A stretch of DNA of 64,000 nt, taken from positions 186,001-250,000 of the forward strand of contig CAIFER010000001.1 of the NCBI GenBank assembly GCA_903789525.1, written 5' to 3'. This DNA comes from an uncultured Aeriscardovia sp. GTDB taxonomy: Bacteria; Actinomycetota; Actinomycetes; Actinomycetales; Bifidobacteriaceae. Within the stretch, counting starts at the first letter, position 1. Each line of letters begins with the position of its first letter. The notes beneath the pieces are model-generated. The model was not told the DNA's origin, searched no databases, and saw only the letters and a list, made by a program, of their open reading frames with translations. This document shows, piece after piece, positions 1-8,377 of the stretch. Position numbers and translations under genes: made by a program.

Positions 1-1322
1 CAGCCGCACAAGATTGCTTCTCCATCATCGCCACTGTTATGTGCTGTAAGTAGCTGTTCGCGGCTCATATGAGGAAGAGCGATTGTCTCATCTTTTTGCG
101 TCGGACGTGGTGGAATGACTCCAAGGCACGATGCGGTGATGTTCCTGTGGGTGATCCCGCGGCTGTGTGCTCGTTCAAGCTCGGTGAAAATATGTTCGAT
201 TTGTTGATCCGAAGCGTGAGCAAGATCGAGTTGATGTGCGTGACGGCCTTTTTCAGGGGAGCGGAAAACGATGAGACTGGATGCGCCCGTGTCTCCCATA
301 GCGACGGGTTGCGGAACTGTGAGACCGATTTTCCGGAGTGCGAGCAACATCGTGATGTGATGCTCAGAAAGATCGTGCGCATTATCGTAGCGACGTGTTG
401 ACAGGCCTTCGAGCTTGATCGTTTGCCAGATTTGTGACAAATAACCTTTGGAATGGCGCTGCTCGTCGTTGACAGAAACAGTCAATCGCTGGCCATCTCT
501 GTCGCGGACGTGGTAAATGCGAGAAAGTTCAGTGAGATCGTCAGAGAAACTCAGTCCAGGGTTGCTTTCGGAAACGTCAGTCCTCCGGCTCATCTTTTCG
601 GGGTGCACTCCAACTTGTTCGAGTGCTGATGCGAGTTGTGAGCCCCAAATTCCTTGGTTCGGGCTTCCAATCGCAAAACGAATGAGAAGTCCAACAAAAT
701 TTCCGATCAGCAGAGCGACGCCAGCCGCAGGAATCGTGATACTCGATGTGATGAGTTCAAGGGCAATCAGAACTGCGAACACATTCCATGCCCAGCGCAA
801 CCGGCTACTACCACGCCTATTTCCAGCTGCGGAGAGGAATGCTGTCGTGGCCGTATACAGTTCGAACGGTCCTAACCCTACGGATGAGATGACAGGCGCG
901 AGGAAAAATACCCTCATGTTGGATGCAATAAGGGGGAGTATCAGTGAAAAAACAACGGCAAGCCCGAATCCGACGAGCTGACCAAGGACGGCCGATAGCG
1001 TCTGCGCCCACATGCGATTCGTCAGGAGTCGGAAAAGAACCGCTGCAAAGAGAATGAGGAGTACTGCCGTCTGAATGAAGTTCATCGGCAGATCGACGAG
1101 CCAGCGCAGACTCGACACGTGACTTGCTCGGACGACATCTTTCTCAGCACCCTGGAGCGTTCCGTTGAGGAGGAGGCATGCGACGATGACGACGACAAGT
1201 CCCGCTAAGCAGAGAAGTGCTGCCGCGAGGTCACGGACATCACGGACGCGCTGAGGCTGATGATCCTTAATGATCAGCGTGGGCGCTGATGATGTTCGCT
1301 CAGCCGGTTTAGTTCGGGACAT
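1..1322 (-). CDS. Flippase-like (LPG synthase TM-type) membrane protein with kinase-like domain, 3' part outside the window
   Basis: The frame is open from ATG at 1322 to the window edge, 440 codons without a stop, preceded by a strong ribosome site (AGGAGGT at about 1329-1335). Residues about 30-240 hold several hydrophobic segments. They are followed by a soluble stretch (about 250-440) that resembles an aminoglycoside phosphotransferase/RIO-type kinase fold: a beta-strand pair, a helix, a hinge-like LIVFRSP and a catalytic-loop-like HSRGITHRNI. The usual catalytic Asp of that loop appears to be Asn. Actinobacterial proteins related to the lysylphosphatidylglycerol synthase membrane domain often carry such a kinase-like insert, so more membrane helices are expected beyond the edge. 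It lies 66 bases after purB on the same strand. The substrate is unknown. Family assignment is inference from architecture. Confidence 0.75.
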   Translation of the reverse strand, partial: MSRTKPAERTSSAPTLIIKDHQPQRVRDVRDLAAALLCLAGLVVVIVACLLLNGTLQGAEKDVVRASHVSSLRWLVDLPMNFIQTAVLLILFAAVLFRLLTNRMWAQTLSAVLGQLVGFGLAVVFSLILPLIASNMRVFFLAPVISSVGLGPFELYTATTAFLSAAGNRRGSSRLRWAWNVFAVLIALELITSSITIPAAGVALLIGNFVGLLIRFAIGSPNQGIWGSQLASALEQVGVHPEKMSRRTDVSESNPGLSFSDDLTELSRIYHVRDRDGQRLTVSVNDEQRHSKGYLSQIWQTIKLEGLSTRRYDNAHDLSEHHITMLLALRKIGLTVPQPVAMGDTGASSLIVFRSPEKGRHAHQLDLAHASDQQIEHIFTELERAHSRGITHRNITASCLGVIPPRPTQKDETIALPHMSREQLLTAHNSGDDGEAILCG

Positions 1323-1388
1323 CTCGTTACCTCCTGGCAGAAATCTCACGCATGTGACGAGTCACGTTAGTTGATGCAATCTCTTGTT

Positions 1389-2876
1389 TTATCGTAGCGA
1401 ATGAGATTCACGTGGCGCCTGTGCGTCGGTGACACCTTGTGTTCCAGAGGCAAAGCGAGCGAGTTGCGGAGCAAGGCCGATATACGTTTCTGGTGTGAGA
1501 TTTCTCAGGCGCTGAGCAACGTCATCAGGCAAATGCAAGCTAGCCACAAAGCGCTCAATATCTGCGTGTGTGATGCGTTTGCCGCGCATGAGCTCTTTCA
1601 CTTTCTCGTACGGGTGATCCATTCCCGGCACGCCGGCCAACGCCTCGGCTCGCATAACTGTTTGAATTGGTTCACCGAGTACTTCCCAGTTATCTTCCAA
1701 TTCCGCGTGCATGTGTGCCTTGTTTGGTTGCACTTGCGTCAAGCCAGTCAGCAGATTGTCGAGCGCAAGAAGCGAGTATCCGAAGGCTGATCCAATATTG
1801 CGTTGTGTCGTTGAGTCAGTGAGATCCCGTTGCCACCGCGATTCAACGAGTGTTGTTGCCAATGTGTCGAGGAAGGAGCAGGAGATTTCGAAGTTTGCCT
1901 CGGCATTTTCGAACAGAATCGGGTTGACTTTATGCGGCATCGTTGAGCTACCCGTTGCGCCCTTGACAGGAATTTGTGTAAACACTCCACGTGAAATGTA
2001 CATCCACATATCCACGCACAAGTTATGCAAAATACGGTTCGCGTGCGCAATCGTTCCAAACAGTTCAGCCATCCAGTCGTGACTTTCGATCTGAGTTGTG
2101 AGTGGATTCCACTCCAAGCCCATTCTTTCTGTCACAAATCGACGGGAGAGATCCAGCCAATTCACATTCGGCAAAACTACTGTGTGAGCTCCGAATGTTC
2201 CAGTTGCACCGTTTATTTTCCCAAGTATTTCCTGATGTGCTACTTTCTGCCGTTGTCGCGAAAGTCGCCACGCGAAGACAGCGAGCTCCTTGCCTAGTGT
2301 CGTTGGTGTTGCGGGCTGACCGTGTGTCATCGCGAGGAGAGGAAGGTCAGCGAACTGGTGAGCACCGTCCGTCAACTTTGCGAGTACAGCATCACAGGCG
2401 GGAAGCCACACGTCGTGCACCGCATGTTGAACGCACCGCGCATACGACAGATTGTTGATGTCCTCTGACGTGCAGGCAAAATGGACGAGCGGAGCCAAAT
2501 GTGTCAGTTGCGTCGGATGACCGAGTTTTCGCTCTGCTGCATCAAGCCGACGATCGATGTAATATTCGACGGCTTTCACATCATGGTGGGTTACTGCTTC
2601 AATGGCATGGTGTTCGGCGATACCCTTTTCGTCAAATGAACGAGGGATATTCCTCAGATATGTTTTTTCTTCGTCGCTGAGCGGCTTGACACCGGGAATG
2701 ACTGAAGATCCATCATCTGCTTCGGACAGGAAGATCATCCACTCCGTTTCAACGACCATGCGCTCGCGGTTGAGAGCAGCCTCAGAAAGATAATTGACGA
2801 GCTGCTTCGTTTTAGAGCGATAGCGTCCATCGAGCGGACTGAGTGCAATCAGGGGAGTCATATCTGAAAGATTCAT
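1389..2876 (-). CDS. purB: Adenylosuccinate lyase
   Basis: PurB (495 aa) removes fumarate from SAICAR and from adenylosuccinate, two steps of purine and AMP synthesis, as a cytosolic homotetramer. The fumarase/aspartase signature SSTMPHKVNP lies at about residues 310-319 and includes the flexible-loop catalytic serine. The conserved histidine motif THGQPAT lies near residue 184. The N-terminus (SPLDGRYRSKT) and the length match the longer E. coli-type PurB. The ATG at 2876 is used. The flippase-like gene follows 66 bases downstream on the same strand and may be cotranscribed. The gene is complete and ordinary. Confidence 0.97.
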   Translation of the reverse strand: MNLSDMTPLIALSPLDGRYRSKTKQLVNYLSEAALNRERMVVETEWMIFLSEADDGSSVIPGVKPLSDEEKTYLRNIPRSFDEKGIAEHHAIEAVTHHDVKAVEYYIDRRLDAAERKLGHPTQLTHLAPLVHFACTSEDINNLSYARCVQHAVHDVWLPACDAVLAKLTDGAHQFADLPLLAMTHGQPATPTTLGKELAVFAWRLSRQRQKVAHQEILGKINGATGTFGAHTVVLPNVNWLDLSRRFVTERMGLEWNPLTTQIESHDWMAELFGTIAHANRILHNLCVDMWMYISRGVFTQIPVKGATGSSTMPHKVNPILFENAEANFEISCSFLDTLATTLVESRWQRDLTDSTTQRNIGSAFGYSLLALDNLLTGLTQVQPNKAHMHAELEDNWEVLGEPIQTVMRAEALAGVPGMDHPYEKVKELMRGKRITHADIERFVASLHLPDDVAQRLRNLTPETYIGLAPQLARFASGTQGVTDAQAPRESHSLR

Positions 2877-2900
2877 GTAACCTACTTTATGCTTTCAGTG

Positions 2901-4409
2901 TTACTGAGATTTGAGGGGATTCGAATGCGAAATACGGCCGGTGAAATAGTGGGTGGAAACGAGTTTCCCCGAAATACTTTTTTGAAAATGCCGGTCACTG
3001 TCTCGTACCGCTGGTGATCCAATGCGCGTCGCATCCTGCCATGTTGCTCGTTGATAATTCATGCCATGTGTCATCTCCGCATCTTTCCCGTGCACGACAT
3101 GTGATCCATTGATATCAGTGGCATTATTGCTCTGCGAAGGGGAAGTAAAAGGCACAGGAGGCAGATGCGGTGTGCTGCGTGGCCGAGAGCCATTGACCGT
3201 TAGCCATGTTTTCCGCTTCGGATTGTGTTTCCCATCGAGCCGTGAGACGAGTTCACCACGATTTTCAACGCTGGTGACCCACGTGGAAGGTGGAATAGGG
3301 TGATTGGCGATCGGTGAGCCCGCCGTCACGATGTGATCGATGCGGTAGCCTGTGTGTCCGCTCGCAATTGTGGCGGCAACGATTCCGCCTTGAGAGTGGC
3401 CAACGATCGAGACGTGATCTCCTGGACGTATTCCACTTTCTTTCATCGCCTGCAGAACGAGTCGCGTTGATTCCGCAGACATACGCTGTTCGTTGCACGA
3501 ACTCATCAACTCGATATTCTGTGACCAGCCAATCGCTGCATCTAAGTGCGTTTGCGTTCCTGGAATGATGACCAGCCACTTCACATTTCCAGCAGCATCT
3601 TGGTATTTTTGAACGGCAACAGTGCAATACGGGATAGTAGAAGCGGATGCGAGTTTGTCTTCATTCGCGAGCGCATCGGCGATACTGTGTGAGGCACCGA
3701 GTTGATGTGTGGTCGGATACGTCTGCGTGACGGTCAACGTATCACCTTTCAGGAGCCACGAGATCACTCTGGCAGCTAAGGTGAGTTGGGATGCAGCATC
3801 GGCTACTGGTGTGTCAGATTGCTTTTGGCCGGTAAGCCGATTAATAGTGCGTGCGGTCGAAGAGAGGATCGTTTCTTGAAGATCGTCACTGGCATCGAGA
3901 AGAGCGCCGGACGATCCGCTCATGCCGGGAAGAGCTGATAAAGCTGTAGCACCAATGAGAACAGCCATACTTCCGGCAGCAGTACGAGGGCGATCCAACG
4001 CAGTTCCAAGAGCATTCCTCATGAGCGCTTGGATTTCCTCTTCGGCATGTGAATATATGCCGCTTGCCCGCGTGAGTGCATCGGAGAGTTGCGAATACGA
4101 CTGCGAGATGTGCGAGCACATGTCTGAAAGCTGTTGGCATTGGTGGCATGCCCGATCACACGCGGCCAGAAAGGCAGGATCGTGAACTCCTCGGCGTAGC
4201 TGCGGGTCAAGATTGGGAATAGGGCACAAGCGCATCAGTGTGATTTTGCCTCCCACTGACATGCGCGTATCCTGCCATTGTGCCGCGAGCCACCGCAGTG
4301 TTCGTCCCATATGAGATGCTTGACCGGCCAGGTGTGCCATTTCCTGCGTATCGATGTGGCTGATATTTCCTCCCGAGACACTGGCCAGTTCGCGATCGTT
4401 TCCACTCAT
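2901..4409 (-). CDS. Putative secreted alpha/beta hydrolase with WXG-like helical head
   Basis: The protein has 502 aa. The first ~135 residues are helical and WXG100/ESX-substrate-like, rich in Gln, Ser and Ala. A short hydrophobic Gly/Ala-rich segment follows (about 145-170). The C-terminal half is a lipase-like alpha/beta hydrolase with nucleophile elbow GHSQGG (Ser339), an acidic candidate in SRLDGKHNP (about Asp392) and a later His. It is preceded after 12 bases by a small WXG-motif gene, suggesting a partner pair. No classical signal peptide is visible, so export by a type VII-like route is an inference. Its substrate (lipid, ester or cell-wall component) cannot be told from sequence. 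The gene starts at ATG 4409 with an upstream GGAGGGAGC ribosome site. Confidence 0.7.
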   Translation of the reverse strand: MSGNDRELASVSGGNISHIDTQEMAHLAGQASHMGRTLRWLAAQWQDTRMSVGGKITLMRLCPIPNLDPQLRRGVHDPAFLAACDRACHQCQQLSDMCSHISQSYSQLSDALTRASGIYSHAEEEIQALMRNALGTALDRPRTAAGSMAVLIGATALSALPGMSGSSGALLDASDDLQETILSSTARTINRLTGQKQSDTPVADAASQLTLAARVISWLLKGDTLTVTQTYPTTHQLGASHSIADALANEDKLASASTIPYCTVAVQKYQDAAGNVKWLVIIPGTQTHLDAAIGWSQNIELMSSCNEQRMSAESTRLVLQAMKESGIRPGDHVSIVGHSQGGIVAATIASGHTGYRIDHIVTAGSPIANHPIPPSTWVTSVENRGELVSRLDGKHNPKRKTWLTVNGSRPRSTPHLPPVPFTSPSQSNNATDINGSHVVHGKDAEMTHGMNYQRATWQDATRIGSPAVRDSDRHFQKSISGKLVSTHYFTGRISHSNPLKSQ

Positions 4410-4421
4410 CGCTCCCTCCTT

Positions 4422-4775
4422 TCACAGATGCGAGACGTTCTGGACAGCTGAGATGACAGCTCTTGCCGACTGATTGAGGTCATCGCCTTGGCGCAGCAGC
4501 GATGCAATACGTGCACGGTACTCTGTGCTCGCACGTCCGGCCCACTGTGAGGAGAGGAGTGCATGGCATGTTTGCTGTGCTTGCTGATGGCAGTGAACCG
4601 AAATGTGACATGTGAGAAAAAGCCGCGTCAGGATAATCGAACGGAAGGAATCACACGAGCAGAATTGCCCGTTTGCTGCGCTGGTCAGGGCAGTCGGAGC
4701 AAAGCGCGGTACGCCATTGCGGTCATCGGTCCCACTATCGCGCATCAGAGAATGAAGAAGCAGTGTTTGTGTCAT
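4422..4775 (-). CDS. Small WXG-motif protein, probable partner of the downstream hydrolase
   Basis: The frame encodes at most 117 aa. The C-terminal half is a helical segment with a central Trp-Ala-Gly (W78-A79-G80, context SSQWAGRAS) followed by an amphipathic Arg/Leu/Gln helix, which is the helix-WXG-helix pattern of ESX/WXG100 proteins. The N-terminal ~55 residues are unusual for the family (Cys, Leu and Phe rich), and no clear ribosome site precedes ATG 4775, so the true start may lie further in. It ends 12 bases before the hydrolase gene on the same strand, as expected for a paired secreted dimer. Assignment rests on the motif and the neighbour. Confidence 0.5.
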   Translation of the reverse strand: MTQTLLLHSLMRDSGTDDRNGVPRFAPTALTSAANGQFCSCDSFRSIILTRLFLTCHISVHCHQQAQQTCHALLSSQWAGRASTEYRARIASLLRQGDDLNQSARAVISAVQNVSHL

Positions 4776-5002
4776 GCTTCAAGTCAACAGTGATGGGGAA
4801 GGAGAAAAAAGAATGAATCGATAAAGTGGACGGATCTTCTCACGCACGAGAGGAATTCCCTTACACCCGTTCTCTCAAGTGGATCATGCTTTCGAGAACA
4901 GATGTGGATAACGTGCAACTGCGAAGCAGAACGTGTTCAGAGTTGTATGGCTATACCACGGCTCAACCACGGTTTTGCTGCAGCTTTGGTTTTGCCGCAG
5001 CT
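4776..5002. other. Intergenic stretch with short duplications
   Basis: This stretch of about 227 bases separates the MoxR-VWA operon from the WXG/hydrolase pair. I see no convincing gene. The 5003-proximal end holds two near-identical 17-base copies (TTTTGCTGCAGCTTTGG and TTTTGCCGCAGCTTTAC) and repeated CCACGG blocks that continue into the end of the upstream gene. A promoter for the WXG pair probably lies here, but no clear -35/-10 pair was identified. Confidence 0.4.
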
Positions 5003-5773
5003 TTACCACGGTTTAGCGTTACCGTTGTCGGTCGTTGTTCCCGGTGAGTGCGAATTCTGTTTCAGCAGGTCGTTGAGTTTATTCTGCCGGCGTTGTGCTT
5101 CCTCGTTTTCCTTGCGTCGCAGTTGTTCCTCTTGCTTTTCGCTTTCTGTCTTTCCGGATTGGTTCGAGGAGTTTGTGTTCTTTCCGGATGGTGAGGAACC
5201 GTGCGCATCGTGGGAAGAATGAGAAGAATTCGACGAATGCGAAGAAGATGAGAGGGCACTGGCCGGTCGCATGCCGTTTGCCGTATCCTTTTGCGCTTGC
5301 TCCCATGTCTTTCCGTCTGCCATATCTGCAAGGATTCGATCCAAACGCGTCGACACTTTCGAGGCAGCGGAAATTGCGGTACGCACGCGCGGAATTTGCA
5401 ATGCTGACCGTGACGATTGGCTTGCGAGCTCGGCGTTGACCTGGCGCTGTCGGATACGGAGCTGGTCCACATCTGGATTACTCTGCTTCGCTTGCTCGAT
5501 CAGTTGCGTCAGCTGGTGGGACGTTGACGAGTAAATGAGCGTTTCAGACCAATTGTGCAGGCTGTAAGCGCTGACAAGAAGGAGGAGAATTCCGCTGATA
5601 CTTCCCACGATTGTGAGGGCACGATGTCGCGGATGAGGGCGGTTTGTTGAGGAGTTCTGGTTTGATTCCAAGATCGCGCGCACCGCACGAGAAGTGGAGG
5701 AGTCCATCTCGTTGATCGCAGTGTCATCCGCCGTCTTGCCTGTGCGAGATTTCCGTGACGTCTTTCGACTCAT
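5003..5773 (-). CDS. Single-pass membrane protein of the MoxR-VWA operon, unknown function
   Basis: The protein has 256 aa. A basic, Ser/Thr-rich N-terminus (about 1-50) precedes one membrane helix (about residues 51-70), then a helical extracytoplasmic region with Gln/Arg-rich stretches, then a low-complexity Ser/His/Asn segment and a charged Glu/Gln/Arg coiled-coil-like tail ending in AKPW. It is the last gene of the operon. Its ATG overlaps the stop of the VWA gene (ATGA), so translation is probably coupled. I do not recognise a family. The position suggests an accessory or scaffold subunit for the VWA proteins. Confidence 0.7.
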   Translation of the reverse strand: MSRKTSRKSRTGKTADDTAINEMDSSTSRAVRAILESNQNSSTNRPHPRHRALTIVGSISGILLLLVSAYSLHNWSETLIYSSTSHQLTQLIEQAKQSNPDVDQLRIRQRQVNAELASQSSRSALQIPRVRTAISAASKVSTRLDRILADMADGKTWEQAQKDTANGMRPASALSSSSHSSNSSHSSHDAHGSSPSGKNTNSSNQSGKTESEKQEEQLRRKENEEAQRRQNKLNDLLKQNSHSPGTTTDNGNAKPW

Positions 5774-6822
5774 AGATGCCTCCTGACACGAACGATATCA
5801 ACGACGAACTCCCACACGACGAGAGCAAAGAGGACACACGCGAATGGCCAGATCAGAATATGCCGTTGGATGCGGCGCGTCTCAGACTGTTCGAGCGCGT
5901 ACCCACGTGATGCTGCTTGCGGGAGGTGGGCTGCTGAGTGCTGTCGAGATAATTGGATGAATGGAATCGACACTTCATCGGCAATGCTTTTAAGTGTTGA
6001 AACGCTCATTTTGCTGATCGCTGGCTTATGCGTTGAAGGATCGGTTACCCATTGTTCGTGATGAACTGGTGCTGGATGCGCTGCTGATAGCTGTGTGGCA
6101 TTGGCTGGGGTGATCAGCGGTACTGTGCCGCCGTGCGTAGAGCCGACCGCCATCACAGCGCCACCGTCCACAAATTGACGAAGTGCCGTAAAAGTTCTCC
6201 GTTCTCGCGGTGCAGTATTTTCTCCATCTGTCAGGAGATATAAGACGATAGCGTCGTGTGGACGTTCAGATCGAACTGAACTCATGGTGCGGATGAGCGT
6301 ATCGAGTGGCTCATCAAGGGACGAACCTGATGAAATGCCGGTCGGCTCGACGCGCAAATCTCGTGCCCAGTTATCAATCGCCAGATGGTCAGAGGTGGGT
6401 GGAACTCCAAGCGTTGAGGAGGTGCCAAAACTGACGCCTGCATAACGCGACCCAGGGTTATTGGCCACAATCGTGGTGACTGCCGAACGAGCTGCTCCTA
6501 AACGCGTTTGTGGGGTGGAAGCGGGCCCATTGTATGCATCCGTGACCGCCATCGAACCGGTGATATCGACGGCGAAGAAGATATCGATGTTTTTGACGGC
6601 CATTGACTTGCTTGACGTGATCGTTGTCGGACAGAGAATGCACGCGCAGACAACCAGTGCCATGAGGATGCGGCGGATCCAGTCAGCGACGAGAGCGTCC
6701 GAATTAGATCGAGTGCGAAGAAAGTAAACAAACTCAGCAGTCGTGACCGCGATAATGAGCACGCACAGCACGATCGTGAGTGGCCAATTACCCCATAAAC
6801 CAGTGAAAACGAACTGTGTCAT
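5770..6822 (-). CDS. VWA-domain membrane protein (BatA/BatB-like), second copy
   Basis: With the start at ATG 6822 the protein has 350 aa. There are two membrane helices near the N-terminus, then a von Willebrand A domain with the metal-site motif DITGS (Asp-x-Thr-x-Ser instead of the common DxSxS), a later LLTDGEN strand, and a C-terminal membrane helix. The longer open frame to 6888 lies inside the previous gene and is rejected. The chosen start overlaps the upstream stop (TAATG) and has GAGG just upstream. VWA proteins of this type sit in the membrane with MoxR ATPases and are thought to assist assembly or activation of partner proteins. Confidence 0.85.
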   Translation of the reverse strand: MTQFVFTGLWGNWPLTIVLCVLIIAVTTAEFVYFLRTRSNSDALVADWIRRILMALVVCACILCPTTITSSKSMAVKNIDIFFAVDITGSMAVTDAYNGPASTPQTRLGAARSAVTTIVANNPGSRYAGVSFGTSSTLGVPPTSDHLAIDNWARDLRVEPTGISSGSSLDEPLDTLIRTMSSVRSERPHDAIVLYLLTDGENTAPRERRTFTALRQFVDGGAVMAVGSTHGGTVPLITPANATQLSAAHPAPVHHEQWVTDPSTHKPAISKMSVSTLKSIADEVSIPFIQLSRQHSAAHLPQAASRGYALEQSETRRIQRHILIWPFACVLFALVVWEFVVDIVRVRRHL

Positions 6823-7883
6823 TATCGCCTCACCCATCCTGCAAGAAGGAAGAGCAGCATTGTCAGGAGCGCAATAGCGAGGATCCACGGTTGCGGCTGA
6901 TCAGTGACATCGATCGTCTGATCTTGCGATGCTTGGCGGATCTTCTGTCGTTCAATTGCCTGCACGAGTCCAGCGACTGACTCCGAGTTCGTGCGTGCCA
7001 AGAACGTTCCTCCGTTGGCCGTAATTTGCTTTTTCAAATCGAGTGTTGGTCGAGACTGCATATCTTGATTTGCTCCAGTAAACAGCGCATCGACACGAAT
7101 TGAATTCAAATTCGCTTGTTGAAGGGCTTCGCGCAACGTGAAGATAGGTGTTCCAGACAGCACGTTGTCGGTGGCGAACACTATTGATGCAGGCGCAACA
7201 CGTGGTTGACGAGAGGTGGCACTCACTGTAAAGCCAGGAATCATTGCTTCACATCCCATCAGTCCGTCGCCGATCAGACTCGTTGTATCCTTACGGTCTT
7301 GCGTTCCTGCCAGCCAATCTGAAATGTGCTGGTAATCAGCCTTGCTCATCGAATCAATGCTCTTTTGCGACTGCACATCCTTGAGCGCTCGGAGTGATGA
7401 CGTGAGCTGAGTTTTCACGAGCTTGTAGTCGTTTGTTAATGGGAAGACCGTGCGAGATGTGGAGTTAAAGATGCTCATCCCGATGCGCTCAGTACGGAAA
7501 TGCTCCACAAGGGCAAGGTACGCTGCGATCACTTGACGGTCGAATGGAAGAGCAGATCCGGACACGTCGAGGCACAAGACGATGTCACGCGATTGTGAGG
7601 AGCTCGTTAGATGTGTCGCTTGGCTTGGACGAGCGCTCAGCCCGATAACGCTGACAAGAAGAACAGAAACGGCAGCCAAACTTGAAATGACGGTGCGGCG
7701 GTACAGACGATAGCGGCGAATTGCCGGTGGACGGGAGAGTTGATCTTTCAGATTCCAAATTTTCGGATGAGTCGTTTGCGCCGATCGCGTACGGGTTACA
7801 ACAAGAGTGAGGACGAGGGCTGCGATGCCGAAGATGAGGAATGCAACCCCGAGGACAGGCCATGCAAAAATAAATGATGTCAT
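6822..7883 (-). CDS. VWA-domain membrane protein (BatA/BatB-like), first copy
   Basis: The protein has 353 aa from ATG 7883, whose ATGA overlaps the upstream stop. A codon three earlier is possible but less likely. N-terminal helix (about 5-27), a second helix near 65-85, then a VWA domain with metal-site motif DVSGS, a central TTSLIGDG loop and an FATDN strand, and a C-terminal membrane helix ending WVRR. The metal site looks intact (DxSxS). Two tandem VWA genes after MoxR and DUF58 is the classical Bat-like layout. Confidence 0.85.
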   Translation of the reverse strand: MTSFIFAWPVLGVAFLIFGIAALVLTLVVTRTRSAQTTHPKIWNLKDQLSRPPAIRRYRLYRRTVISSLAAVSVLLVSVIGLSARPSQATHLTSSSQSRDIVLCLDVSGSALPFDRQVIAAYLALVEHFRTERIGMSIFNSTSRTVFPLTNDYKLVKTQLTSSLRALKDVQSQKSIDSMSKADYQHISDWLAGTQDRKDTTSLIGDGLMGCEAMIPGFTVSATSRQPRVAPASIVFATDNVLSGTPIFTLREALQQANLNSIRVDALFTGANQDMQSRPTLDLKKQITANGGTFLARTNSESVAGLVQAIERQKIRQASQDQTIDVTDQPQPWILAIALLTMLLFLLAGWVRR

Positions 7884-8377
7884 GCAACCCACCTCCGGAT
7901 CATCGTCTCGACCCAGTTTGCTGCATCGTGCACACTTGCCTCATCTGCTTGCCGATTTGTCTGACTGTCTGCGAACTCGGCAGGATACAGAGCTGCGATC
8001 GTCTGTCGTAGCTGAAGGAATTGTTGTTTGTTACCAATTTGATGGCGTTGATTGAGATCCAGCAGTGTTTGCGTGCTCAAATCAACTCCCAATCGTCCAG
8101 AAGCAAAGCCACGAGCAATCTGTGAAAGGCGCGCATATGCTTCTTCTTGCGAAATGCGCTTCGAATCGTAATCAATGGTGACGTGAATAACTCGCCGTAA
8201 CCACGTTTTCGTGCTTTCTGTGCGAGAGCGCTCGCGTGCTCGTTTGCTGAGTTTACGCGGCCGATGGGGAATAAAGGTGACCAGGAATATTACGAGGGCA
8301 ATGACGAGTGTTGCAAAACCGATCCATGCGCATACCATCCCGACAGAATCGAGGGAAGGGACTGTCCATCCTGTCAT
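7880..8377 (-). CDS. Small membrane protein of the MoxR-VWA operon
   Basis: The protein has 165 aa. One strong hydrophobic helix lies at about residues 13-36. A basic stretch (RKLSKRARERSR) follows and marks the cytoplasmic side, then a soluble helical domain with regular Leu/Arg/Gln spacing. Its position between DUF58 and the first VWA gene, with ATGA overlaps on both sides, matches the DUF4381-like subunit in many such operons, though sequence alone does not prove that family. It is probably an assembly partner at the membrane. Confidence 0.75.
   Translation of the reverse strand: MTGWTVPSLDSVGMVCAWIGFATLVIALVIFLVTFIPHRPRKLSKRARERSRTESTKTWLRRVIHVTIDYDSKRISQEEAYARLSQIARGFASGRLGVDLSTQTLLDLNQRHQIGNKQQFLQLRQTIAALYPAEFADSQTNRQADEASVHDAANWVETMIRRWVA

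Noticed and set aside
4930-5020. Repeated CCACGG and GCAGCTTTG blocks considered as a CRISPR or an IS end
   Set aside because: The units are short and irregular and partly inside a gene. They fit a local duplication better.
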